Of a stretch of 64,000 nucleotides of DNA, positions 1-8,428 are shown in pieces. Position numbers and translations under genes: made by a program. The notes beneath the pieces were generated by a model. The model was given only the letters and a program-made list of their open reading frames with translations. It searched no databases and was not told where the DNA came from. The stretch covers positions 310,001-374,000 of the forward strand of contig NC_017384.1 in assembly GCF_000223375.1 (NCBI RefSeq), in the 5' to 3' direction. The first letter of the stretch is position 1, and every line of letters begins with the position of its first letter. This DNA comes from Ketogulonicigenium vulgare WSH-001 (GTDB lineage Bacteria > Pseudomonadota > Alphaproteobacteria > Rhodobacterales > Rhodobacteraceae).

Positions 1-490
1 CCAGCGCGATGCCCAGCAGGATGTAGTTGATATCGGAATAGACCGGCGCCTCGAGCCGTCGCCATTCGCGTTGCAGCACAAAGGCGCGCAGGCGCTGCGG
101 GTCATCGCCGTAAGTATAGATCGGCTCGACCGCTGGAAACGCCGTGGCATGGCCAAGGCAGTCGCGAAAGGTGACCTGACGCTCCCAACATTTGGGGTCG
201 TATTGACGGAAATCGGGAATGACCGAGGTGATCGGCGCATCGAGGTCGATCTTGCCCTGCACCGCCAGTTGCAAAATGCGCGCGGTGGTAAAGATCACCT
301 TGGACACGGATGCAAGGTCGAACCATGTGCCCGTCGTCATCGGCCGCGCCTCCGGCACGGTCTGGGCGTGACCCACGGCGCGGAAATGGCGGGTGCCGTC
401 ACGGGTCACAAGGCCGAGCACCGCCCCCGGAATGCGACCTGTGTTAATGTGCTGTTCAACGGCGGCAAAAGCCTGATCGAATGGTGTCAT
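1..490 (-). CDS. Serine hydrolase, beta-lactamase/DD-peptidase fold (C-terminus outside window)
   Basis: The first 163 residues are visible and the gene runs off the left edge. A Ser-x-x-Lys motif (S61-V-S-K64) and a downstream Y151-S-D match the nucleophile and second motifs of the class C beta-lactamase/esterase/D-aminopeptidase superfamily. The usual second motif is Tyr-x-Asn, so the Asp is a variant. The ATG at 490 overlaps the stop of the ABC ATPase gene as ATGA, so the gene is translationally coupled to the peptide transporter. That context suggests hydrolysis of an imported peptide or ester, but the superfamily is too broad to name a substrate. No signal peptide is seen at the N-terminus, which fits a cytoplasmic enzyme. 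Confidence 0.8.
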   Translation of the reverse strand, partial: MTPFDQAFAAVEQHINTGRIPGAVLGLVTRDGTRHFRAVGHAQTVPEARPMTTGTWFDLASVSKVIFTTARILQLAVQGKIDLDAPITSVIPDFRQYDPKCWERQVTFRDCLGHATAFPAVEPIYTYGDDPQRLRAFVLQREWRRLEAPVYSDINYILLGIAL

Positions 491-2193
491 ACTTCACTTC
501 TCGACATGTGATCGGGGCCGTGCTGCACCCATCTGGGCGCGGCAGGCTCGTATCCTTTGGGCCGGACCAGCGAGGGGATCTCGGTGGTGTTCAGCGCGAA
601 ATCCTGATGGCGGCGGTGCGTCGATGGCACGGCAGCGATCAAGTGCTGGGTATAGCTGTGCTGCGGATTTGACAGCACGCTTTTGGCGGCGCCAACCTCG
701 ACCATCTGGCCCGCGAACATGACGGCGACACGGTGGACGATGCGTTCGATCACCGCCATATCATGCGAGACGAACAGATAGGCGAGGCCGAATTCCTGTT
801 GCAGATCCACCAGCAATTCCAGCACCTTGGCCTGCACGGATACATCCAGCGCCGACACCGCCTCGTCCAGCACCAGCACTTTGGGGTTCAACATCAGCGC
901 CCGCGCAATACAGATGCGCTGGCGCTGCCCGCCAGAGAACTGGTGTGGATAGCGGGTCAGGCTATCTTCGGGCAGGCCGACGCGGGCAATCAGCCGCTGC
1001 ATCTGCGCGCGATCGGCATCGCTTAGGGTCTTGTTGCGGGCGATGACAGGTTCCGCCAGAATTTCCGCCACTTTCAGACGCGGGTTCAGCGAGGCATTGG
1101 GGTTTTGGAACACCATCTGCACCGCGCCATCCGCGTTGCCGCGCACTTCGCCGCGCAACACCGGCACAAGGTTCAAGATCGCGCGGGCGGTGGTGGATTT
1201 GCCCGAGCCGCTTTCGCCGACAATGCCCAATGTCTCGCCGCGGCGCAGGGTAAAGCCGATCCCCTCGACCGCATGGACCGCGCCCGCGCTGCGGCGCAAA
1301 AAGCCGCCCGAGACCGGAAAGCGCACGGTCAGCCCATCCACATCCAGCAGCACGGGCGCGGCCGCGTCATTGTCATGCCTGACGGCATCGCCGCCCGCGA
1401 AATGCGGCACGGCGCGCAGCAGATGCTGGGTATAGGGATGCTGCGGCGCGTCCAAAATCTGATCCAGCGCGCCATATTCCACCGCAACGCCGTTCTGCAT
1501 CACCATCACCTTATCCGCGATGGCGGCGACAAGGCCGATGTCATGGGTGATGAAAATCATCCCCATACCCGAGGCGCGCCCCAGCTCGGCCAGCAGGGCC
1601 ATGACTTGGGCCTGCGTCGTCACATCCAGCGCGGTTGTCGGCTCGTCCGCGATCAGTAGGCGCGGGTTGCAAGCCAGCGTCATTGCGATCATCACGCGTT
1701 GCAGCATCCCGCCCGACAGCTGATGCGGAAAGTTGCGCAGCCGCCGCGCCGCATCGGGAATGCGCACGCGCTCCAGCGCTTTTTGCGCCGCTGCCATCGC
1801 CGCTGCGCCATGCAAGGCGTGGTGCAGACGAAAGGCCTCGGCCACCTGTTCGCCGATGGTCAGCACGGGGTTCAGCGAGGTCATCGGCTCTTGAAAGATC
1901 ATGCCGATTTCCGCGCCGCGCAATGTCTCCATCACGCTTTCGGGGGCGGTGGCGATATCAACCTGGCTTCCGTCGCGGCGGGTGAAGTCAATCGCGCCGC
2001 CCAGCACTTGACCGCCTGCAAAATCCACCAGCCGGTTCACCGCGCTGCAGGTGACCGATTTGCCCGATCCGCTTTCGCCGACAATCGCCAGCACCTCGCC
2101 TGCGGCAAGGTCGAAACTGACGCCGCGCACAACCTCGGTCACGGATTTGCGGCCAAAGCCGACCCGCAGGTCTTTCACTGAAAGCAGGGTCAT
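487..2193 (-). CDS. Dipeptide/oligopeptide ABC transporter, fused double ATP-binding protein (DppD-DppF type)
   Basis: A single 568-residue chain carries two complete ABC ATPase domains. The first has Walker A at 39-46 (GESGSGKS) and signature LSGGMLQR; the second has Walker A at about 326-333 and signature FSGGQRQR. Each domain is followed by the C-terminal extension typical of peptide-transporter ATPases. It energises the permeases encoded just upstream. Fused DppDF or GsiA-like ATPases are a known architecture, so this is not an assembly artefact. The start overlaps the stop of the DppC-like permease by 4 bp, and the stop overlaps the serine hydrolase start. Confidence 0.93.
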   Translation of the reverse strand: MTLLSVKDLRVGFGRKSVTEVVRGVSFDLAAGEVLAIVGESGSGKSVTCSAVNRLVDFAGGQVLGGAIDFTRRDGSQVDIATAPESVMETLRGAEIGMIFQEPMTSLNPVLTIGEQVAEAFRLHHALHGAAAMAAAQKALERVRIPDAARRLRNFPHQLSGGMLQRVMIAMTLACNPRLLIADEPTTALDVTTQAQVMALLAELGRASGMGMIFITHDIGLVAAIADKVMVMQNGVAVEYGALDQILDAPQHPYTQHLLRAVPHFAGGDAVRHDNDAAAPVLLDVDGLTVRFPVSGGFLRRSAGAVHAVEGIGFTLRRGETLGIVGESGSGKSTTARAILNLVPVLRGEVRGNADGAVQMVFQNPNASLNPRLKVAEILAEPVIARNKTLSDADRAQMQRLIARVGLPEDSLTRYPHQFSGGQRQRICIARALMLNPKVLVLDEAVSALDVSVQAKVLELLVDLQQEFGLAYLFVSHDMAVIERIVHRVAVMFAGQMVEVGAAKSVLSNPQHSYTQHLIAAVPSTHRRHQDFALNTTEIPSLVRPKGYEPAAPRWVQHGPDHMSRSEV

Positions 2194-3023
2194 GCCGTCC
2201 GCTCCTGCGCGCGCGGGTCAAGGATATCGCGGAGCGCATCCCCCAAAAGGTTAAATCCAAGGATGATCAGCATGATCGTCAGCGCCGGAAAAGCCATCAT
2301 CCACGGTGCCATCTCCATCATATTGCGGCTTTCCGACAGCATCAGCCCCAGGCTGGGGGCGGGGGGCTGCACGCCAAGGCCTAGGAACGAGAGGCCCGCC
2401 TCGGTCAGAAAGGACCACGCCAGCGCCAGCGTCACCTGCACCGTCAAAGGCGCGATCAGGTTCAGCATCAGGTGGCGGCGCAGGATATAGCTGCGGGACG
2501 AGCCAAAGGTGCGCGCCGCATCGACAAAATCGCGCGATTTCAGTGACAAGGCAGGGCCGCGCACCACGCGGGTAAAGATCGGCATATAGACCAGCGCAAT
2601 GGCAAAGATCGACGTCCACAGCCCCGCGCCCAGCACGGTGATGATCAGCATCGCCAGCAGGATCGACGGAAAGGCCAGCAGCACATCCATGCCGCGCATA
2701 ATGCCGCCATCGGTATTGCCGCCAAACCATGCGGCCAGCAGCCCCAGCACCGTGCCGATCACCGCCGCAATCGCGACAGAGGCAAAGGCGACGATAAAGC
2801 TTTGTCCCACTGCCATCATCAACCGGCTAAGGACATCGCGCCCGAATAGATCGGTGCCCATCAGGTAGGTGCCATTTGGCGCGCGCATCCGATCAATGCG
2901 GAATTGCTGCAAGGGATCATGCGGTGTCAGGCCCGTCAGGCCCATGACCGCCAGCACCAAAAACACCAGCACGATCAGCCCGCCGATACGGCCGCTGGGG
3001 TGTTGCCAGATACGTTTTAGCAT
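2190..3023 (-). CDS. Dipeptide-type ABC transporter permease (DppC-like)
   Basis: A 277-residue inner-membrane permease of the binding-protein-dependent transport family. The short cytoplasmic N-terminus before the first hydrophobic segment (residues about 12-32), the MGTDLFGRDVLSR element and the EAA-like loop (DAARTFGSSRSYILRRH) are characteristic of DppC/OppC proteins. It pairs with the DppB-like subunit encoded one base upstream and docks the fused ATPase. The substrate is not readable from the permease alone. Confidence 0.93.
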   Translation of the reverse strand: MLKRIWQHPSGRIGGLIVLVFLVLAVMGLTGLTPHDPLQQFRIDRMRAPNGTYLMGTDLFGRDVLSRLMMAVGQSFIVAFASVAIAAVIGTVLGLLAAWFGGNTDGGIMRGMDVLLAFPSILLAMLIITVLGAGLWTSIFAIALVYMPIFTRVVRGPALSLKSRDFVDAARTFGSSRSYILRRHLMLNLIAPLTVQVTLALAWSFLTEAGLSFLGLGVQPPAPSLGLMLSESRNMMEMAPWMMAFPALTIMLIILGFNLLGDALRDILDPRAQERTA

Positions 3024-3024
3024 A

Positions 3025-3984
3025 TCAGCGCCCCTCCAGCCGGATGCGGGGATCTAGTGCGACATAAAGCAGATCGACCAGCAAATTTACCACCAGAAAG
3101 TTCAGCGCGATGAACAGGATAGATCCCTGTACCATCGCATAGTCACGTTGCCCGATTGCCTCCAGCACCACACGTCCAAGGCCGGGCAGGGCAAAGATCT
3201 GCTCAACAATCACCGCGCCGCCCAGCAGATAGCCGAACTCGACCCCGCTGAGGGTCACAACAGGAATCAGTGCATTGCGCAGCGCGTGTTTCCAGATCAC
3301 GTTGCGCCGCTTGACGCCCTTGGCGCGGGCGGTGCGGACGTAATCCTCGCCCAAAACATCCAGCATGGACGAGCGCGAAATCCGCGTGACCGAAGCGGCA
3401 AATGAAAACCCAAGGATCAGCGCAGGCAGCGAGAGCTGCGCCAGACTGCCCAGCGGGTCATCCAAAAACCTGACCGGCCGCCCCATGACCGGCAGGATGC
3501 CAAAGCCTGCCGACAGGATATAGATAATCACAAGCCCGATGACGAAATTCGGCGTCGATTGCCCGATCATCGCCACGATGCGCAGGATGATGTCCGACAG
3601 TCGATCTTGGCGCGTGGCCGCGTAAATCCCCGCAGGCAGGCCGATGATCAGGGCGATCACCAGCGACATGACCGCCAGTTGCAGCGTCATCGGAAAGCGG
3701 TCGCCGATCACATCCAGCACCGGGCGACCAAAGGTCGTGGACAGGCCGAAATCGCCCTGCACCACGCCCCAGATCCACCGCCCGTATTGGACAAACCAAT
3801 TCTGGTCGATGCCGAAATAGGCGGCCAGCGACGCGCGCTGGGCCGGTGTCAAAAGCCCCGATTCCGTTCCCAGCATCGCCGTGATCGCATCGCCGGGTAT
3901 CAGGCGGATCGCGACGAAGACCAGGATCGAGACACCCAGCATGATCAGCGGGAAGGTGACCAGCCGGCGTAGGAAATATGTCAT
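3025..3984 (-). CDS. Dipeptide-type ABC transporter permease (DppB-like)
   Basis: A 319-residue membrane protein with the DppB/OppB hallmarks. The N-terminal segment MTYFLRRLVTFPLIMLGVSI leads into RLIPGDAITAMLG. A cytoplasmic coupling loop follows (DYVRTARAKGVKRRNVIWKH). The C-terminus runs DPRIRL. The gene lies 16 bp after the substrate-binding protein stop and one base before the DppC-like gene, in one operon. Confidence 0.93.
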   Translation of the reverse strand: MTYFLRRLVTFPLIMLGVSILVFVAIRLIPGDAITAMLGTESGLLTPAQRASLAAYFGIDQNWFVQYGRWIWGVVQGDFGLSTTFGRPVLDVIGDRFPMTLQLAVMSLVIALIIGLPAGIYAATRQDRLSDIILRIVAMIGQSTPNFVIGLVIIYILSAGFGILPVMGRPVRFLDDPLGSLAQLSLPALILGFSFAASVTRISRSSMLDVLGEDYVRTARAKGVKRRNVIWKHALRNALIPVVTLSGVEFGYLLGGAVIVEQIFALPGLGRVVLEAIGQRDYAMVQGSILFIALNFLVVNLLVDLLYVALDPRIRLEGR

Positions 3985-4000
3985 CGGGGCTTCTGCCTGA

Positions 4001-5512
4001 TTAGTTCAAAGTAACGCTGGACAGCGAGAACAGCGAGCCCTGCGGCGTCGGCACAAAGCCCGTCACATTGTCGCGCAGCGCCGAATAGGCATAGGCGGTG
4101 TACAGCCAAACCCATGGCGCAGCCTCGGCCAGGTGGGCCTCGAACGCGGCGAAAATCTCGCGCCGGGCGTCCAGATCAGATTCCGCGCGACCCGCCTGCA
4201 TCAGCTCGTCCAGTTCATCATCGATATAGCCCGCGACGCCCTGCAGGTTGCCTGCCTTTGTCCAATAGCGGTTATACATGGTGAACGGATCGGGCTGGCC
4301 GCCGTTCAGCGCGACCGCCATATCGAAATCACCCTTCAGCCAGGTGTCGACATAGACGCTCAGCTCCATCATCTTGATGTCGATGCTGATGCCGATCTCG
4401 GCCAGTTGCGACTGGATCACCTGCGCCTCGGATGCGGCGGTGGGCGGCTCGCCGGTGGCAACGACGACGGTTGTCGAGAAACCATCGGCAAAGCCCGCCT
4501 CGGCCATCAGGGCACGGGCCTGTTCGATATCCTGTTCATAGCAGAACAAATTGGCGGGATCGGTGCGATAGGCGGGCATGGTGAGGGGCCCAGTGACGCT
4601 GCCTTCGCCGATCATGGCGGTGTCCAGCACGTCCTGGCGGTCGATGGCGCAGGAAATCGCCTGACGCACGGCCAGATTATCAAACGGGGGGCGCGAGGCA
4701 TTCAGTTGCAGCACATGATACGACAATTGCGGCGTGCGGTTCAGGGTCAGACCCGCTTGGCTGGGCACCAGCGTCGCGATCAGCGGATCGTTCAGCAGCG
4801 CGAAATCCGTCTGTCCCGCGCGCAGCGAGGCAAGGATCGCGGATTCGTCAGGCAGCACCGAAATCTCTATCCCGTCATAGCTGACATCGCCGCCCGCCCA
4901 ATGTTCATTGACGCCAAGGCTGGCGCGGCTGTTCGGCTCCCACGCGGTCAAGGTGAACGGGCCCGAACCCACGACCGACGTGCCGACCGAGCCATCGGCG
5001 ATCGCCGCCGCTGGCACGATCGAGGCATTGGCCGATGACATCGCCGTCAGCAGCGGCACATCGGCCAGCGACAGGTTGAACACCACGGTCAGATCGTCGG
5101 GTGTGTCGATGCTGGCAATGGCGCCGAAATTCGCGCGCGCCGAGGCGCCGGTTGCCTCGTCCAAAATCCGCTCGAACGTGGCTTTGACGTCGGCCGCGGT
5201 GACCTGCGTCCCGTCCGAAAATTTCGCATCCGGGTCAAGTTTGAAGGTCAGCGTCTGGGAATCATTGGTGAATTCCCAGCTTTCGGCAATAGCGCTTACG
5301 ATGTTCAGATCGGCGTCAAGGCGCACCAGCGGCTCGTAGACCAGCTCCATTAGGCGCAGCGACGGGAAGGCGGTTTGCTTGTGCGGGTCGATGCCGGTCG
5401 CATCCTGCGCCCAGGCAAAACGCAGCACTTCGGCGCTGGCAGGCATGGCGGCCAAGGCGCCGCAGGCGGCCAGTGCAAGGCCGGACAGACGCGTAGCGTT
5501 CAAAAATGTCAT
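4001..5512 (-). CDS. Periplasmic substrate-binding protein of a dipeptide-type ABC transporter (SBP family 5)
   Basis: A 503-residue exported protein. A signal peptide (residues about 1-27, ending ASA before EVLRFAWAQD) is followed by the SBP_bac_5 fold typical of DppA/OppA/NikA proteins: an early IDPHKQ segment, VYEPLVRLD, and a long second lobe. It captures the ligand for the permease-ATPase genes that follow. Family members bind peptides but also glutathione, nickel, opines and sugars, so the peptide assignment is by family only. The 103-bp spacer from dld upstream is highly structured. Confidence 0.92.
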   Translation of the reverse strand: MTFLNATRLSGLALAACGALAAMPASAEVLRFAWAQDATGIDPHKQTAFPSLRLMELVYEPLVRLDADLNIVSAIAESWEFTNDSQTLTFKLDPDAKFSDGTQVTAADVKATFERILDEATGASARANFGAIASIDTPDDLTVVFNLSLADVPLLTAMSSANASIVPAAAIADGSVGTSVVGSGPFTLTAWEPNSRASLGVNEHWAGGDVSYDGIEISVLPDESAILASLRAGQTDFALLNDPLIATLVPSQAGLTLNRTPQLSYHVLQLNASRPPFDNLAVRQAISCAIDRQDVLDTAMIGEGSVTGPLTMPAYRTDPANLFCYEQDIEQARALMAEAGFADGFSTTVVVATGEPPTAASEAQVIQSQLAEIGISIDIKMMELSVYVDTWLKGDFDMAVALNGGQPDPFTMYNRYWTKAGNLQGVAGYIDDELDELMQAGRAESDLDARREIFAAFEAHLAEAAPWVWLYTAYAYSALRDNVTGFVPTPQGSLFSLSSVTLN

Positions 5513-5544
5513 TATGGGTCCCCTCCGCGGACAGTTGGGCAGGG

Positions 5545-5614
5545 GCCGATGTTAGACTCGGCGCCCGTGAATGCCTGCGCCAAGTTTGGCACAGGCCGCA
5601 GGCGTCGTCACGGG
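5545..5614 (-). other. Structured intergenic RNA element between dld and the peptide-transporter operon
   Basis: Nested inverted repeats: CCCGTGA (5564-5570) pairs with TCACGGG (5608-5614), enclosing GCCTGCG (5573-5579) paired with CGCAGGC (5597-5603). Beside it GCCGA (5545-5549) pairs with TCGGC (5558-5562). No T-run follows on the transcribed strand, so it is not a plain intrinsic terminator. It may protect the dld 3' end or control the transporter leader. Confidence 0.5.
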
Positions 5615-5615
5615 G

Positions 5616-7316
5616 TCAGTTCGCCCAGTTACGCTTGCGCGTGGTGCGGCCGATGCCGGGGTTCATCGTATTGGTCGGGTCAAGGCTGCGATAGAAATCC
5701 ACCAGTGCGGGTTTCGCATCATAAAGATGCCCGACGTTATGTTCGGACGGGAATTCAACGCCCCGCGCCGCCAGATGCGCGATAATATCCGCCTCGACCT
5801 TGTGCCAGTCCCAGCCCTTTTTGATCGCGTAATCATAGTGGAACACCATGCACAGGAAGTGACCGGCGGCCATCGTCATCTCGATCGCGGGGCGCACCTC
5901 GACGGGCAGATCCTCGCGCCAGTCGTCAATGTTGCGGGGCAGGGCCATGTCCAGCGAGACAAGGTTATCCAGCCTTTTGTGATGCACAGCGCGATAGCGG
6001 ACCGACGATCCCGCGACCGCATAGCGGTGACGAAAGGCGGCGTCAGCCTCGTCATCCGTGCATTCAAAGAAATCGCCGGTGGCATTCGGGAAACGGGCGG
6101 CAAGCCAAGCGCGGGCCTCGTCAATGCCGGTGCCATCCATGCGCAGCAGGATGTGGTGTTCGTATTTGGCGGCGAAGTCGTTCATCCGCTTGGGCAGGTG
6201 GTTCGGCAGGATACCCATCAGCCCGTTCAGCATCACATCTGACAGATTATCGCCCAGTCCGATGCGTTTTGTGAACGCGTCAAAGCCTGATTTCAGGCGA
6301 TAAAGCGTGCTCATCCGCTCGGTCCCTGCGTATTTCAGCGCGAGGAAAATGTCCTTGCCGTATTTCACCGCTAGCTCATAGGCGTCGCGGCGGATGTATT
6401 CGCCTGCGACCGGCTGCGTCTGGAATGCGGTCAGCACGGCGCGGCGCAGATCCGAGAGTTCATTGGAATCGTTCGATCCGATGTAGAACACTTTGCTGGG
6501 GCCGCCCGAGGGGAAAGTGTCCAGCCGCACCGCAAAGACACACAGCTTGCCTGCGCTGCCCGACGCCTCGTCCAGCAGGCGCGGGTCGTTGTTGTAGCGC
6601 GCAGGCGTCGGCGCATCCAAATCGCGGACGATCTGCGCATAATCGGGGTCCGAGGCGCGCTTGCCCGCGTCGAACAGCACATCGGTCGCATCGTAATCGC
6701 CCGCATCCAGCCGCGCGAGGATCGTCTCGGCCGCCTCGCCAAGGGTGATGTCGAGGTGGTTGACCAGTTCAGCGCGGCCATCCGCTGTCACCCGCGCATA
6801 AAGCGCCAGCTGCGTATAGGCCGGCCCGCGCCGGATCAGCGCGCCGCCCGAATTGTTGCACACGCCGCCCACGACAGTCGCGCCGACGCTGGTCGATCCG
6901 ATCACCGAATGCGGCGCGCGGCCAAGGGGGCGGATGGTCTTTTCCAACTGGTGCAGCGTCGCGCCGGGCAGGCACAGCACCTGTTTGCCGCCGTCGATCA
7001 GGTCGATGCGGTTCATGCGCATCCCGCTGATGACGACAACTTCGCGGTCATATTGATTGTCAAACGGGGTCGAGCCGCCGTTCAGCCCGGTATTGGCGGC
7101 CTGCATAATGACAATACGGCCCGATTCCACGCACAGCTTGAACACCTGCCATTGCTGCAACAGCGATCCAGGCTGCACCACCGCAATCGCCGGGCCGTCG
7201 CCGAACCGATATCCGGTGGTGAAGCGCGCCATTTTTGCGGGGGCGGTCTGCACGAATTCGGCCCCGACGATTTTGGTCAGGCGGGAGATCAGCTCGGCTG
7301 CGGCGATATCGGTCAT
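5616..7316 (-). CDS. dld: Quinone-dependent D-lactate dehydrogenase
   Basis: A 566-residue flavoprotein, close to the roughly 570 residues of E. coli Dld. It oxidises D-lactate to pyruvate and passes electrons to the membrane quinone pool. The N-terminal FAD-binding PCMH domain shows a GNTGLNGGSTP-like stretch (visible as ANTGLNGGSTP near residue 75). The C-terminal part has the membrane-binding and cap regions and ends with LDPTNTMNPGIGRTTR, as in Dld. It precedes the peptide transporter on the same strand, but the structured spacer suggests at least partial transcriptional separation. The assignment is firm because the whole architecture matches Dld rather than GlcD-type enzymes. Confidence 0.93.
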   Translation of the reverse strand: MTDIAAAELISRLTKIVGAEFVQTAPAKMARFTTGYRFGDGPAIAVVQPGSLLQQWQVFKLCVESGRIVIMQAANTGLNGGSTPFDNQYDREVVVISGMRMNRIDLIDGGKQVLCLPGATLHQLEKTIRPLGRAPHSVIGSTSVGATVVGGVCNNSGGALIRRGPAYTQLALYARVTADGRAELVNHLDITLGEAAETILARLDAGDYDATDVLFDAGKRASDPDYAQIVRDLDAPTPARYNNDPRLLDEASGSAGKLCVFAVRLDTFPSGGPSKVFYIGSNDSNELSDLRRAVLTAFQTQPVAGEYIRRDAYELAVKYGKDIFLALKYAGTERMSTLYRLKSGFDAFTKRIGLGDNLSDVMLNGLMGILPNHLPKRMNDFAAKYEHHILLRMDGTGIDEARAWLAARFPNATGDFFECTDDEADAAFRHRYAVAGSSVRYRAVHHKRLDNLVSLDMALPRNIDDWREDLPVEVRPAIEMTMAAGHFLCMVFHYDYAIKKGWDWHKVEADIIAHLAARGVEFPSEHNVGHLYDAKPALVDFYRSLDPTNTMNPGIGRTTRKRNWAN

Positions 7317-7400
7317 AATGGGCCTGCGTCATGGTAAATTACCTTGACTGGCTAGGGCAGCCGCGCCCCCCGTTCAAGGGGGAAAGCTATGCTACGCGCT

Positions 7401-8267
7401 TTAGAACCATTGCCCCGGCTCCATCAGCCCAAGGCTGAGGAGCTGCTGCGAGTTCCATGTGAATGGTACCGAATTGTGCCACATGAAACTTTTGATATCA
7501 AAGCGCGAGCCGGGATTGCGCCGCAATGCCCGCGCTGTGCGGAACGAGGCCATGACCGCCGTTGGGCTGTGGTGCCAGGGGCAGGCATAGGTGTTGTATT
7601 CTGGGATATTCAGCCGGTGATCGGGCAACAATTGTAGCCCGCGCTTATTGCGGAAAATACTGACACGGTCGATGCGGCGATAGCGGGGCAGGACATATTC
7701 CTCGAACCGCCAGCGCAGGCCACCAAAGAAATCCAACTGCCGTTCTTCATAGTTGTTTTCCTTGTCCTTGCGTCCCAGCGCATAATAGCCGGTGCGGTCG
7801 ATATAGGCATCCGACAGGCTGATACCGCTGTCGGTGCGCTGCAGGTCGCCCGGATATAGGTCGATCACATAGGTCAGCACGCTGTCGCGGCGTTCTTCGG
7901 CACAAAAGGTCGTCAATTCGGCGATCGTGCGATGTTCGCTAAAGGCATGGAACAAATATTCGGCATTATAGCTATAGTAGAACCAAACCTTTTCAGGCGC
8001 CGCATCCAGCAGCCGGTTTACGGCCAGCGGCAACCCGTTTTCCGTGAACACATCATATTCGATGTAATGCACCAGATCCGACAGTTCGGGGGCGATGACA
8101 AAGGATTTATGGCCGAAAACAATCAATACCTTAGGCCCGCGGGCAAGGTGATGGCTGATCGTGCTGTCGATCTCGATATTATCGTCGGCATAGATGATGC
8201 CGATGGGGCCTTTGGCCAATACGGCGCTGGCCCCGGTAAGAAAGTGATCGACGCTGGCGTAGCGCAT
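7401..8267 (-). CDS. Conserved-looking protein of unknown function (possibly glycosyltransferase-associated)
   Basis: I do not recognise a characterised family. The protein is 288 residues from the ATG at 8267; an upstream in-frame start at 8369 would add an unlikely low-complexity leader. It is rich in Trp, Tyr and charged residues. It has no signal peptide or membrane segment. Notable stretches are IIYADDNIEIDSTISHH near the N-terminus and a C-terminal run NTYACPWHHSPTAVMASF. The HH and DDN patches could be catalytic or metal-binding. From memory, similar C-termini occur in Rhodobacteraceae proteins labelled as glycosyltransferases, but I cannot verify that. It is divergent from miaB, with a repeat-rich spacer between them. 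Confidence 0.6.
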   Translation of the reverse strand: MRYASVDHFLTGASAVLAKGPIGIIYADDNIEIDSTISHHLARGPKVLIVFGHKSFVIAPELSDLVHYIEYDVFTENGLPLAVNRLLDAAPEKVWFYYSYNAEYLFHAFSEHRTIAELTTFCAEERRDSVLTYVIDLYPGDLQRTDSGISLSDAYIDRTGYYALGRKDKENNYEERQLDFFGGLRWRFEEYVLPRYRRIDRVSIFRNKRGLQLLPDHRLNIPEYNTYACPWHHSPTAVMASFRTARALRRNPGSRFDIKSFMWHNSVPFTWNSQQLLSLGLMEPGQWF

Positions 8268-8328
8268 GGCTGACCTTTGCTGCAACTTTAGATTGCTTGA
8301 ACAAGTGATCGCCCAAAGGCCAAAGCAT

Positions 8329-8411
8329 TGCAAGTGTAGCGCTTGCAGATTATGGCAGGACTTTAGCACGAATTCAGGGGTAGAAACGGGCCCTTGATAC
8401 GAACGATCAAG
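8329..8411. promoter_or_regulatory. Divergent intergenic region with two 6-7-6 inverted repeats
   Basis: Between the unknown gene (start 8267) and miaB (start 8429) lie TGCAAG-N7-CTTGCA (8329-8347) and CTTGAT-N7-ATCAAG (8393-8411). Equal arm and spacer lengths suggest operator half-sites or two short hairpins in the miaB leader. Function is inferred only. Confidence 0.35.
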
Positions 8412-8428
8412 CGCGGGAAGGCCCTGTG

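Noticed and set aside
487..2193. Possible artefactual fusion of two ATPase genes
   Set aside because: The linker is in frame and fused double ATPases are an established form in peptide and glutathione importers.
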